Position numbers and translations under genes: made by a program. Under the pieces are notes generated by a model, which was not told the DNA's origin, searched no databases, and was given only the letters and a program-made list of their open reading frames with translations. From the NCBI GenBank assembly GCA_027563935.2, contig CM050450.1, forward strand, positions 25,097,439 to 25,161,438: DNA of 64,000 nt, given 5' to 3'. The DNA comes from Costus lasius (Eukaryota > Streptophyta > Magnoliopsida > Zingiberales > Costaceae). Below, piece by piece: positions 23,605-35,071 of the stretch (positions within the stretch are counted from its first letter, which is position 1; each line of letters starts with the position of its first letter).

Positions 23605-25242
23605 TGTTAGGAAACCCCAGGAAATTTTTTAAAAAATAATTGACTGCGGAAGCATTGCTTGGAAATAGTTTCCAGCGCTATGCAAGATCGTCCTTATGAG
23701 TGTTCCACCAGATGTGATAGAGAAGTATACCTGAATCGCAAAATCCTAGGGACTACCGATGACGAAGAAGAGGCGCCCAAGTGTTTGCCCTCTACAATCA
23801 TGCACACACGGGCTCCCCAAGACCTCTTCCATCCATGCCTAGTGCTAACATTCGGGAGGAAGATCATGTCGCCTATGCTATCCCTCTGCTAGCCCCATCT
23901 CCAAGATGCGCCAAAGAGAGAGTGATGGGAGATGGTTGGCCACAAGGAGAGTAGACCTCTACCACTTGCACCAACCCTAGGGCCACCCTTTTTCTTCATG
24001 GCTTGCACCAACATGATGGTGCGCCCATGAAGAAAATCTCCTTCTCATCCATAGTAGGCGCCAATCTTCTAGGAAGATGCACCAAGGTGATGAGATGAGA
24101 TACCACATCTTCCTCTTCTTCTCCTTCCTTCACCATATGCGCCAACTTCATAGAAGTTGCGCCCATGGAAGAAAAAGATGTCACCACCATGAAGGTGGCG
24201 CAACTTTTCCCTTGGAGGTGCCGTGGAGAGGAATTTCAAGGAGGGCGGCTAGGTTTTTCAATAGGAAATGATGATTTTCCACCAAGCCAAAATTAATTAC
24301 GAATTTCATTAATTATATGCGCCTAGAGAGTGTTTGAGTGGGCTCTGCAACTTAAGTTATGAATATAAATGAATATAAATATTCACTTAAATTGCGCGTG
24401 CCCCCATGACTTAAGTCGCAATAAAATGAATATTTATATTCATTTTATCACTTAAGTTGTGGCTCCCATGTGTTGTGTTTAAATCAGTCGCAAAAAGCCT
24501 CTGAACAAATCCAAAGCTTAAACCCAACATTTGACCCATTAACTAGACCTAGTCCACCGAGGTCAAATGTGGTTACCCGAAGGTCAACCAAGGTTAACTG
24601 ATGTCAAAATGCAACTCTCTATAACATCATCTCCAACTCATCAGACGCATCCGCGATGCATCGGACTCCCAAACTGACTCAAATCAACCAAATGACTCGA
24701 TCATAGGCAACTCGATCAATACAAGATCTCGAGTGTTTAGGTGTGCGACTCTTAAGATTCCTCAGATGTTGGTAGTCATAACCTCAAGTCATCATAAGTA
24801 ATGAGTGGCACCTATCAGTACATCGTTACTACCCAAGTCCTCGGAATGGAGTCGTCATCGACATCCCCTAAAACTACGATAAAGTACACATACACTCTAG
24901 TCCTTTTTGCAAGGCTGATATCCTAATTGGACAAGTGTGTCACACTTGTTTAACCCAATCTAATGGTCATAACTAAATCAGGTTCCCACATGGGTATGAC
25001 CATATACTTTTAGTCATGCATCTATATGTGGGGCCCATGGATATCAAGCTTCCTCGCAAGGAAGGGGCAAATCCTCTATGATACTTGACTGGGAACAATC
25101 CTTTGAGACTAGATAAAATCTATCTCCAAGGACATTGTTTATGCAAATGTACCAAATGTATAATAATGACCATGCTAGGATATATATCACAAATGAATGT
25201 GACACACATCGGACCAGCCTAGGTCCTAGGGCATATACACCA
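23605..25242. repeat. Left arm of an inverted pair of LTR-like sequences
   Basis: Begins TGTTAGGAAACCCC and ends GGGCATATACACCA, with TG...CA ends like an LTR. Read in reverse it aligns along its length with 25,671-27,559. Inside are hairpin-rich segments (24,000-24,240, GCGCCAACTTC/GAAGTTGCGCC type) and an AT-rich inverted repeat at about 24,360-24,450. No gag or pol is seen on either side. Confidence 0.78.
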
Positions 25243-25670
25243 ATAGATGGAACCATCGTCGTCGATGTCGCCAACCCGGAATCGTCCCATGGCATCTTAC
25301 CGCTGGCCAAAAACTGCACCGGACAAGATGCCCACACCTCCCAATCCCGGCTACCGTATTATCATCGATGTCCGCCACCGTTCCTAGGAATGTTGTCCGC
25401 TTACCCCTGGCCATGATGCCGCTCGCCTCTCAATTGTACCCCAACTTATGATTTGGGTCGATTTCGACTTTAGTCAACGGACTAGTTAACAAGGCCCAGT
25501 GTAGTGTGCCTTCGGCCTGCGGTAGCTGCCGTTGACGTCGCCCATTCCAGAATCGAACGCCGCCTCAAGCGTTGATTCTTTTTCCCAAATCAATCAATGA
25601 TTTGGTTTTTGGGCTCAAGCTAATTTTGACCCGGTCAACAGCCCATTTGTCCAGGCCAAGCCCAATTTGT
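25243..25670. other. Spacer of the inverted LTR pair
   Basis: 428 bp of mixed composition between the two arms. No ORF, primer-binding site or target duplication was recognised. Confidence 0.6.
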
Positions 25671-27559
25671 TGGTGTATATGCCCTAGGACCTAGTTTTGG
25701 TCCACTTATGTACTACTTGACTTTGATATTTATATATATCATTCTGGCATTGTCATTGTCAATGTTTGTTTACATCTGCGCACATGTACTAACATGATAA
25801 TGTCCCTGGAGACAGATTGGATCTGTGCTCAAACTATTGTCCCCAGTCGATGTACCTTAGTGGATATGGGACAGCTATGGTACTTGAGAGACTGGTATGT
25901 GAGCTGGTTAGGTACGTGGTGCTAACGCAGACACATGGGTATATCATTGGAGGATATACTGGAAAGACCCGCTGTGAGGCTATGACTTGGTGTCATAAGT
26001 TATCCTCACAAGTGACAGGAGATGCATTGATCCCTTGACTTGAGGTCATTGATCGTTCTATATGGTTAGCGACTTGCTTTGATACAACCTAACACCTCGC
26101 CGTAGTTGGGAGGTCATAACGGTTGTTATTGAGCATATCACGACCCATATGAGAAGGTCAATGGACAGACATAGGATTTGCCCCTTCCTTAGGGAAGTAT
26201 GATATCCATGGAGCTCCTCTATGGTTCTATGACTGAGAGTGTATGGCCATACCCAGGTAAGAACCTGTTTTAGTCATAGCCATGTGATTGGGTGAAAACA
26301 AGTGGTGACACACTTGTCCAATCGGATATCAGTCCGGCAAAGAGACTGTAATGCATCTGTACCTAGTTGCGATGATGGGGATGTCGATGTCGATATCCAT
26401 TTCAATGACCTGGGTAGCAGCGATGCACTGCTAGGTGCCACTCACTGCTTGTGGTGACCTTTGGTCAGCACTGCCAGCGTCAGAAGAACCTACAGGGTCG
26501 CACACCTTGATACTTGAGTTCTCGTATTGATCGAGAAGCCTTATGATTAAGTTATTGGATAACTCGGATCTAATTGGGAGATTTCATCAGCACCAATGGG
26601 CCTGATGAGATGGAAGAATGTTATTGGAGCCAAACTTCATTTTTGGCAGGTTGACCCGTATTTGACCATGGTTGGTCACACTTGGATTAGGGTTGCATTG
26701 GATTGGATCCAAATGCTTAAATCAACCCATAGGATGAAGTTTGGGCTAGCTCATTATCCAAGGAAGCCCAATAACAAGTTCTCATGAAGAGAAGAGAGGC
26801 TAAAAGGGTATAATGGGGAGAAACCCAACCCCATTGGCGCCTAAGGGGCATAATGGGGTTAGGGTGGCAAAATTGCTTCATTAAGGAAGCAATTTGCGCC
26901 TAGCCCTTCTCCCTTGATGGTATGAATGCCTTTAAGGCATGTCTTGGGCTGATATGGTACTTGGGCAATTATGGAAAGGTTGAATGAAGTTTATGGTAAA
27001 GTCTTGGAGACTTTCCTTGCATCAAACCTCCTCATCCTAGCCCTACACTTGTCATGATCCTAGCCCTTGCCCTAATCGCCTCTTGCCCTATATATGTGAC
27101 CCTAGCCGCCCCCTCTTATATGATTCATCCTTGGAGGCGTGAACATAAGAAGGGAGCGAGAGCAAGGAGCAAGGGCGCAATCTCTTCCTCTTCCATCAAG
27201 TGGCCGCAAGCTTCTCCTTCCTTACCACTTGGCGCATCTTTCTCTCTTGGTGGCGCAAGGTGGTTGGAGCATCTCCCTAAGGCTTGGATCTTCTTCCCGA
27301 GGCTAGCACCGGGCGTGGAAGAAGAGGACTCGAGGCATCCGTGTGTGTGAGACTGCAGAGGGCGCACACTTGGGCGCTTATCACGACATCGACCTCATCT
27401 TGCTCTGAGGTATTTTCTAACTCATCGTGTCGACCCCCTTGCACGCGATCTTCACTGGGTTTTTGGGACCGACCTGTTTCGGGGACATTCTTCCACTGTG
27501 CAATGTATGTATGTATGTGTCTCTGAAAAATTGTAAAATGTCCCCGGGGTTTCCCAACA
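25671..27559. repeat. Right arm of the inverted pair of LTR-like sequences
   Basis: Begins TGGTGTATATGCCCTAGGACC-like sequence and ends GGGGTTTCCCAACA, the reverse complement of the left arm's ends. Matching blocks are spread over the whole arm, for example the TGACACACTTGTCCAAT and GGATTTGCCCCTTCCTT blocks, but the arms differ by indels and many substitutions. It contains a hairpin at about 26,868-26,895 (AAATTGCTTC/GAAGCAATTT). Confidence 0.78.
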
Positions 27560-27717
27560 TAATTGGCCTAGCATTCACTTCGGAAGAGTACCCACATCTC
27601 CCACATACAGCTTCCTCAACCTAAAAGATTTTTGTTAGGCAGTACCATTTTATTCCCTTTTTTTGTTTTTTTAGCAAATTTTTGCTTTTTGTGGTTTTAC
27701 TAGCTCTGATACCAAAC
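27560..27717 (-). other. Flank with an initiator-Met-tRNA-type primer site
   Basis: The minus strand at 27,714-27,703 reads TGGTATCAGAGC, identical to the primer-binding site of the chromovirus at 61,822. It directly follows a possible LTR end (the plus strand reads TATCACGCCCTG from 27,718). This points to the start of a minus-strand element, but no gag or pol follows toward lower coordinates. Confidence 0.45.
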
Positions 27718-28450
27718 TATCACGCCCTGTTTTATACAAATACCACGAATCAACTTAATTAATTAATACAACAACTTTTTAGCCATGCAGGGCTTGAAAT
27801 GATCGAAGTCCTACGCAGGGGACGAGTTTAAGTCGTTTGATCAGGTTCAGCGCGACCAGCAGGGGTGCACCCACGCAGACCCCTAGTCTCCATGAAGGGT
27901 TTCGGCCTCCGTCCAGCCCAAGAAAGAGAAAGGGAAAAGAAAAGCCACATCAATAATGAAACAAATAGAAAAGGGGGATTTATACCTTAATTGGATCAGA
28001 TCCTCAAACCCGGATCCAAACCAAAAATCCACATTCAAAGTCGAGATCGGAGCCGCGGCCCCATTCGCGAGTTGCGTCTGCATGCTCACCAAGCGGCAGT
28101 CAGCGCTACCACCGCGTCCACATCCTGTGTTCGAACCAGAGCCCGTACTCGCTGTATGTTCGCGTCGGAATGCAAGGAAGGCATCGTGTCCTTTCGATGA
28201 ATGTGCAGTCACCACATTCTCGTCCAAAATCCCGAATCCAAATTTTTGTTCGCGTCGCAAAGGGGAGTCAATGCTACCGGATTTGAGTCCATCCATCGTC
28301 TGCGTTCGAAGCCTGCTACTTCGTGTTGACGCACGTCTGTGATTGTGACAAAGGGGCTTGGTTCCGCCAACAAGCAGGCTTTTCCTCCCGTCCGACGAGT
28401 TCTCATGTCTCCAAGTGAGCTTGTCGTTCAACTGAGGCCATTGCCTCGAG
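27718..28450 (-). repeat. Possible LTR fragment interrupted by element D
   Basis: Sequence between the primer-site edge and the D insertion point. If it is an LTR, it should continue after D at 47,700. The minus ORF at 27,883-28,431 (182 codons) has no recognisable domain and is not called as a gene. The far LTR end was not found. Confidence 0.3.
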
Positions 28451-29956
28451 TGACAAATCCCACAAGTGCACGGTTATATCGAAGTAATATGAAAGGTTAT
28501 CTAACCCACAAGGAACAAGGTTAAGTACTAGAAAGTCTAAGTATCAATAGCTAAGCAAATCAAAACGAGGTTTTTGGTGTCAATTAACGAAAATAAGAAA
28601 TCAATGCAACAACGGGAAGAGTGTATATATGAGAGAGATCAGGGCTTCAATATCCACCACACTGACGAATCTAACTCCGTTAAAGATGATTTGTTACATG
28701 AATTCATAGTTTTGCACAAGGAGTCTTCCCTAAGGTATAGGGTGCCCCCTCTCGGTGGTACACCCCGGTATTTACCTAGAACGACCTTCTACTCTCGTGG
28801 TGGATCATTCTAAATCAACCCTATGCACTCTATGGAAGACTATGATACCCTCAAGTGAAAACCAAGCACTGTAGTGTCATGGATTCACAAGTCTTACCTA
28901 GGGATTCTACCATCACGATCCTCCTCTCGGTATGAATCATGTAGACTAAAACATGATATTACGCGGCCAAAGCAACATTACGAAATAAGTGCAACATGGT
29001 AAAGATATGCTCACATGAACATCCAAATAATGGAATTAAATCAAGATAGCAAATAGAAATTTTCAGCGAACTTCAACCAAGCCCTGAAAAAGGGTTTTAC
29101 GCTATGACCATCATGAAAACTTGCAAAAATCTCTCTATAAAATAAGGAAAACTACAACCAAACGTTTCTGAGGGGGAGGAGATGATGAACTGAACAAAAT
29201 CATCAAGAATTGTCTAGCTTTGATAGTCCAATCTCTCAAAATCGCTCCCGAAATGAGTTGTCATCGTTTTCCTTTGCCCTAGCCGTTTCATCCTCAAATT
29301 TCTCGATGATTTAGAAATATTAGTAAGGGCTTTTATATTTTTTGGATTCGCCTCTTAGTCAGCTTTCCAAAACATATTTTCTTATCTTTTTTGGATTTTT
29401 CTAGGGTCCAGAATCGAAAGAAAATCAAGTGAAGGTCGGACTGCCCTTTACGATCACGGGTGAACCCTGCCAGGTTCACCAGGTGGTGAAGTTTACTAAG
29501 CAGTTCTTTCAAGTAAGAATCACCGGTGAACCCTGCCAGGTTCACCAGGTGGTGAAGTGTACCACTGTAGACTTTTGTGCAGATCTCCACAGAGAGAATC
29601 ATGGGTGAACCCCACCGGTTTCACCAGGTGATGAAGTCTTCTGTGGACTTTGGTCATCAGCGAAAGCACCGGTGAGCCCCGTCGGGTTCACCTGGCTGTA
29701 TTTTTCAAAATAGTTCTGATTGGTCCCAAATTTGACGTGCAGCTTCGTCTTCACGTATGGAATCACCCCATGACCTTAGAATCTTCAAAAGACTTCAAAA
29801 TTGAATGATTTTACCTAATGTTTCACAAAAATAAGAAAAAGTGAAGATTCCGAAGCAATCAAGTACATAAGTCTAAAGAGAGTATGAAAACATTGAAATA
29901 AGCCTAGATTTGAGATGAAATAGTACTAGAATTTACTGATAAAAAGCAAGGCATCA
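28451..29956 (-). repeat. Element D 3' LTR
   Basis: 1,506 bp. The palindromic array is at 29,452-29,700, with four GGTGAACCC-GGTTCACC type copies. A polypurine tract (minus strand CTAGGAGTATT) adjoins it at 29,957-29,967. Confidence 0.9.
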
Positions 29957-29967
29957 AATACTCCTAG

Positions 29968-30611
29968 ACTTAAATCTTTGCTTGTCCTCAAGCAATAAAA
30001 TAAAGTGAATTACATGAAAGGTATGAATTCACATGCATACTACCGCCATATATTCTTTAAACATTCTCATAAATATTTGACCTACTGATAAACAGTCTAG
30101 AGCAATCTAATTCATAAGATTTCAAAATCGTAGGGTAGACGGATATGATCATAGTGTATTTCTAATTAGATGATGCATTCAACATAATGTGATTATTTTT
30201 AACCAACATGAATTCAAACTCAATGATCAGACTTGGGTATCATGGGACCAAAGATTTATCTCATCAAGATAGTGTAAACATATATATCATGACCACATGC
30301 ATAGCTCAATATGAACATATCAAAATAAATCATGCAGCACTAAGGTAGGGCAGATAGTTAGATCCATAGAAGTGTCGAACTGTTATACATCACAGTCAGA
30401 GGCCTGAAGATGGGACCAGGCCCACAAATAGTGGCATATATGAACAATGCCAAATGAATAATGTCCAGTCAGAGTAAACTAGCAAAAGTGAAAAGGCAGC
30501 AATACAGATAAAACTAGAGAAGAGACAGCTCACCCACTCTAAATGTCGCATAGTCCCCTACGCGAAGCCTTATATGTGAGAGAGTCGATGGGATGCGGAG
30601 CACCGGGGAAG
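29968..30611 (-). other. Noncoding 3' part of element D
   Basis: AT-rich sequence between the ORF3 tail and the polypurine tract. No ORF is recognised. The plus-strand ORF at 30,543-30,767 is a shadow of the ORF3 remnant. Confidence 0.55.
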
Positions 30612-30821
30612 CTACTTCTTCCTTTGCGATTTAGAGCCAAAAGCCCGAGAGCTCTTGCTCTTACCGCGAGAGGTATAGTCAGGCTCGTCCTCCTCATCCG
30701 AAGAGATGGTCATGCATGCCATGTTCTCTTCGGAAAGAAAAGTGAGCCACTCATCCATAGCGGATAGCTTCTCCCAGACGGAGCCTATCATCTTATGCTG
30801 TCTCTGCATGTCGGCCTCCAT
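30612..30821 (-). pseudogene. Element D ORF3 tail
   Basis: Reads MEADMQRQHKMIGSVWEKLS, then an acidic SSDEEDEPD stretch and a Lys/Ser-rich end. The mix of a helical Gln-rich part with an acidic tail resembles the ends of ORF3 in C (37,995) and A (3,412). The upstream part is missing because a deletion joins it directly to RT at about 30,825. Confidence 0.55.
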
Positions 30822-31252
30822 AGACTCCTATAATCAATACACATCCTCCACCTTGTAACTGTGCGTGTGGGTATCAACTCATCTGAATCATTCTTAATCA
30901 CCGTAACACCTTCCTTTTTAGGTACAACATGTACTGGGCTTACCCAAGAACTATCTGATGTGGGATATATGACTCCTGCATCCAAAAGTTTGAGCACCTC
31001 CTTCTCCACAACATCTTTCAAATGTGGGTTAAGTCGGCGTTGAAATTCCACAGAAGGTTTGCTATTGTCTTCTAATAAAATCCCGTGCATGTAAATAGAG
31101 GGGTTAATTCTCTTAATGTCATCAAGTGAATAACCAATTACCTTCTTGTGAAGATGGAGTTCTCCAAGGAGTAGTTCAGTTTGCTCTTTGTCCAATTCTG
31201 CACTAACTATTACCGGGTATGTGGAATTGTCACTTAGGAATTCATATCTCAA
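30822..31252 (-). pseudogene. Element D truncated reverse transcriptase
   Basis: Covers the linker and the start of RT (HGILLEDNSKPSVEFQRRLN, then EVLKLLDAGVIYPTSDSSW, VHVVPKKEG and WRMCIDYR). It stops just after this first conserved block, well before the catalytic motif, and continues as unrelated residues into the ORF3 tail. It is inactive. Confidence 0.82.
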
Positions 31253-31381
31253 TGTGCTAGGTAGACTTTTGAATTCAAGCTTCTTCTATCCTTTTTCTTC
31301 CGGCTTGTCTTCGGGTGTTGCATTTGTGATTGGGTCAGAATCAAGAAGTGCAGTGTCCTCTTCAGCTTTCCCCTTAATGTC

Positions 31382-31861
31382 TTATTCTTCAGTGTTGGTT
31401 AGAGTCAATTTAAGCGGATCTACCTCCTTCCTGTAGGATTCAATTTGCTGCACTGTTTTCTCAACAATGTCTACACTGTAGCATGTACCTGCAAGAGAAA
31501 GTTTTTTCAAAGAGTCAGATAAATCAAATTGTATAATATTGTCACCGATGTTCAAATCCAATTTCCTGTTTTTGACATTGATGACAACACCAGCAGTAGC
31601 AAGAAAAGGTCTCCCTAGGATGATAGGAAGTCTGCCATCCTCATCAATTTCTAAGACAACAAAATTTGCATGAACAAAATAATCCCCAACTTTGATAGGA
31701 ACGTCCTCTAAGATACCAAGAGGGTGACGAACTGATCTATCTGTCAGCTGTAAAGAAATATTAGTAGTTTTCAAATCACCTAAATCCAGCCTTTTACATA
31801 AACATAATGGCACAAGGCTGACACTTGCTCCCAAATCACAAAAGGCACGTTGGAAAGTCAT
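31382..31861 (-). pseudogene. Element D aspartic protease
   Basis: Open for 159 codons, with the active site in CDLGASVSLVP, then LQLTDRSVRHPLGILEDVPI and LPIILGRPFLATAG. All expected protease motifs are visible. A TAG at 31,910-31,912 lies just upstream, at the gag-protease junction. Confidence 0.82.
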
Positions 31862-33765
31862 CGCCCTTATCTGGCAGGGTATAGAAAAGCTGCATGGATC
31901 TTTGAGTTTCTAAGGGAGTTTATTCTGTATGATTGCGCTGCACTCCTCAATAAGTGCAACCATTCCGTGTTCTTCCAGTTTCCTCTTATTAGACAAGATG
32001 CCCTTCAAAAATTTGGCATAGATTGGCATCTACGAAAGGGCATCAATAAAAGGTATGTTAATATAGAGTTTCTTAAGAACTTACCAAATTACTTGTCTAG
32101 TTTGGTTTTGACAAGTCTCTGTGGGAAAGGGATTGGAGGTTTGTAAGCTAGTGGTCCCACATAGGGTCGTTCTTCCTCAGTCTGCTCATGTGTCACCGGT
32201 GTTGTATCATGGTTCAAATCTCTTGTCTCAAGTGTTGCATCTTCTCCTCTATCATCAGATGGCATTTTGGGGTCCTCAAGTTATTTGTCACTTCTAGTGG
32301 AGATTGCATTGCAGTGCTCTCTCGGGTTGACTTCAGGTTGTGATGGAAGTTTTTCTGGTGCCCTGGAGGATGAGCTAGCTTGTTGGGTTAACTAATTCTC
32401 CAATATCTTATTGTGAGTTTCCAAGGAATCCATTATCGTCATCATAAGCTTCATCATATCAGTTCATCCTTCAATCTGCTTACTCAGTTGAGAATCCATG
32501 TTTGGCTTCGGTGGTGGGTTATAGTTTCTGGCTTGAAATCCTGGTGGTTGTCTGTAATTTCCTTGTAGAGGCTGTCTAGAGTTTCCTTGGGGAGGTTGAC
32601 CTTGTGGTGGTGCTAACCCTGGTTGCACTGGTTGTGTAGTTCTATATGAGAAGTTTGGGTGGTTGCGCCATCCTAGATTGTATGTGTTGGAATATGGATT
32701 ATTCATGGGATTAAAATTTTAAACTGCATTGATGTGTTCAGGATGATTTTGAATCAACTGCCTATCTCCCAACTGGCACTCAGTACCTACATGGCCTGCA
32801 ACTCCACACACCTCACAAGATATAGAATTAGCATCCAATGAATTTACAGACCAAGAATCAATTTTTCTAGTCAAAGTATCCACCTTTGTAGTGAGAGCAG
32901 TTAAAGTATCAAGTTCGAGTTTACCTGTCTTCTTGGAAGGTGTACCCTTATTCAGAAGTCCATTGATGATGATTCATTGTCATGTCTTCCAGGAGGTTCA
33001 TAGCATCTTCAACAACTTTGTTCATTAGGGCTCCTCCAGCTGCAGCATCAACTGTGAGTCTTATGTTGTAGTCCAGCCCATTGTAGAATGTGTAAACCAA
33101 AACCCAAGTCTTTACCCCATGGTGTGGGCACATTCTTTGCAGCTCTTTGAATCTTTCCCAAGCCTCATATAAAGATTCCCCATCCTTCTGCATAAAGCTG
33201 GTGATCTAATTTCTGAGTTGAATTGTCTTGGAAGGAAGGAAGTACTTAGAAAGAAAAGCTTGAGACAATTCTCTCCATGTCCTTATGAAAGTTGAAGGTA
33301 TTGTATGAAGCCATGCTCTCGTTCTGTCCCAAAAAGAGAAGAGAAATAGCCTCAACCTGATAGCATCAGTAGAAACACTATTAATTTTCAATGTATCATA
33401 ATACTCTAAAAATATAGCAAGATGCATGTTGGGGTCCTTAAGAGGAGAACCACTAAATTGATGTTGTTGAATCATAGAAAGTAAAGCAGATTTAATCTCG
33501 AAATTATTGGCCTCTACAGTGGGCCTAGCAATTCCTGATTGTAATCCATGAACGTAGGGAGTAGCATAATCTCTTAGTGTTATGTTATTGTTATTGTTGT
33601 TCGCAGGTTGGGTGCCTGATTATTGTCTAGGTCTAGTGGGATATGCTCTATCTAGTTTCAATCTTCTTTTTGCTAAAGTTGTTTTTGTTTTCTCCTTCTT
33701 CTGAATGTCCACTCTATCTCAAGATCTATTTCGAAGAATTCACTTGCCCTGGAACTTCTTTGCAT
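31862..33765 (-). pseudogene. Element D gag
   Basis: Starts near 33,765 (MQRSSRA). Blocks are 33,475-33,206 (gag domain start), 33,193-32,948 (LYEAWERFKELQRMCPHH), a zinc-knuckle region around 32,830-32,750, a Pro/Gln-rich part at 32,706-32,464, and the KFLK/IPF block near 32,090-31,980, which is poorly preserved. A TAG at 33,206-33,208 replaces the Gln codon that is CAG in C. Confidence 0.82.
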
Positions 33766-33902
33766 ATAAAGATGTCAGACATAGTTATGAAGTTCTAAGG
33801 CAGATGGTAAGTAGAAAGTAATGAAAAATAGCAGTAAAGTAAAAGAAACTAACTAAAGCTTAGTCTATCAATCCTTAGAAATATACTAATATCAACCGTT
33901 GT

Positions 33903-33920
33903 TCCCCGGCAACGGTACCA
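33903..33920 (-). other. Element D primer-binding site (tRNA-Asp type)
   Basis: The minus strand reads TGGTACCGTTGCCGGGGA, two changes from the tRNA-Asp complement, six bases inside the LTR. Confidence 0.86.
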
Positions 33921-33926
33921 AAAACT

Positions 33927-35071
33927 TGACAAATCCCGCAAGTGCACAGTTATGTCGAAGTAATATAAAAGGTTGTCGAATCCACAGGGAACAAGGTTAA
34001 GTACTAGAAAGTCTAAGTATCAATAGCTAAGCAAATCAAAATGAGGTTTTTGGTGTCAGTTAACAAAAATAAGAAATTAATGCAACGACAGGAAGAGTGT
34101 ATATATGAGAGAGAGTAGGGCTTTAGTATCCACTGCACTGACGAATCTAACTGCATTCAAGATGATTTGTTACATGAATTCATAATTTTGCACAAGGAGT
34201 CTTCCCTAAGGTATAGGGTACCCCCTCTCGGTGGTACACCCCAGTGTTTTCCTAGAACGACCTCCTACTCTCGCGGTGGATCGTTCTAAATAAACCCTAT
34301 GCGCTCTATGGAAGACTATGATACCCTCAAGTGAAAACCAAACACTCTCGTGGCATGGATTCACAAGTCTTACCTAGGGACTCCACTATCACGATCCTCC
34401 TCTCGATATGAATGGTGTCGACAAAAACATGATATTACACTACCAAAGCAACATCACGAAATAAGTGCAACATGGTAAAGATATGCTCACATGAACATCC
34501 AAATAATGGAATTAAATCAAGATAGCAAATAGAAATCGTCAGCGGGCTTCAACCAAGCCCTGAAAAAGGGTTTTACGCTATGATCATCATGAAAACTCAC
34601 AAAAATCTCTCTATAAAATAAGGAAAAATACAACTAAATGTTTCTGAGGGGGAGGAGATGATGAACCAAACAAAATCTTCAAGAATCGTCAAGCTTTGAC
34701 AGTCCAATCTCTTGAAATTGCTCCCGAAATGAGTCGTCACCGTTTTCCTTCTCCCTAGCTGCTTCATCCCCATATCTCAATTATTTGGAAATATTAGAAG
34801 GGGCTTTTATATTATTTGGATCTGCCTCTCAATCAGCTTTCTAAAACATATTTTCTTACCTTTTTTAGATTTTTTTAGGGCCCAGAATCGAAAGAAAACT
34901 GAGAGAAGGTCGGACTGCCCTATTACGATCACGGGTGAACCCTGCCGGGTTCACCAGGTGGTTAACTTTACTGTGCAATTCTTTCGAGTAAGAATCACCA
35001 GTGAACCCCACCGGGTTCACCAGGTGGTGAAGTGTACTGTAGACTTTTGCGTAGATCTCCACAGAGAGAAT
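33927..35071 (-). repeat. Element D 5' LTR, first part
   Basis: Matches 28,451 onward and stops at AGAAT (35,067-35,071), where element C begins. It includes two palindrome copies at 34,928-35,032. Confidence 0.92.

Noticed and set aside
27883..28431. 182-codon minus ORF
   Set aside because: No domain; lies in probable LTR sequence next to a primer-binding site.
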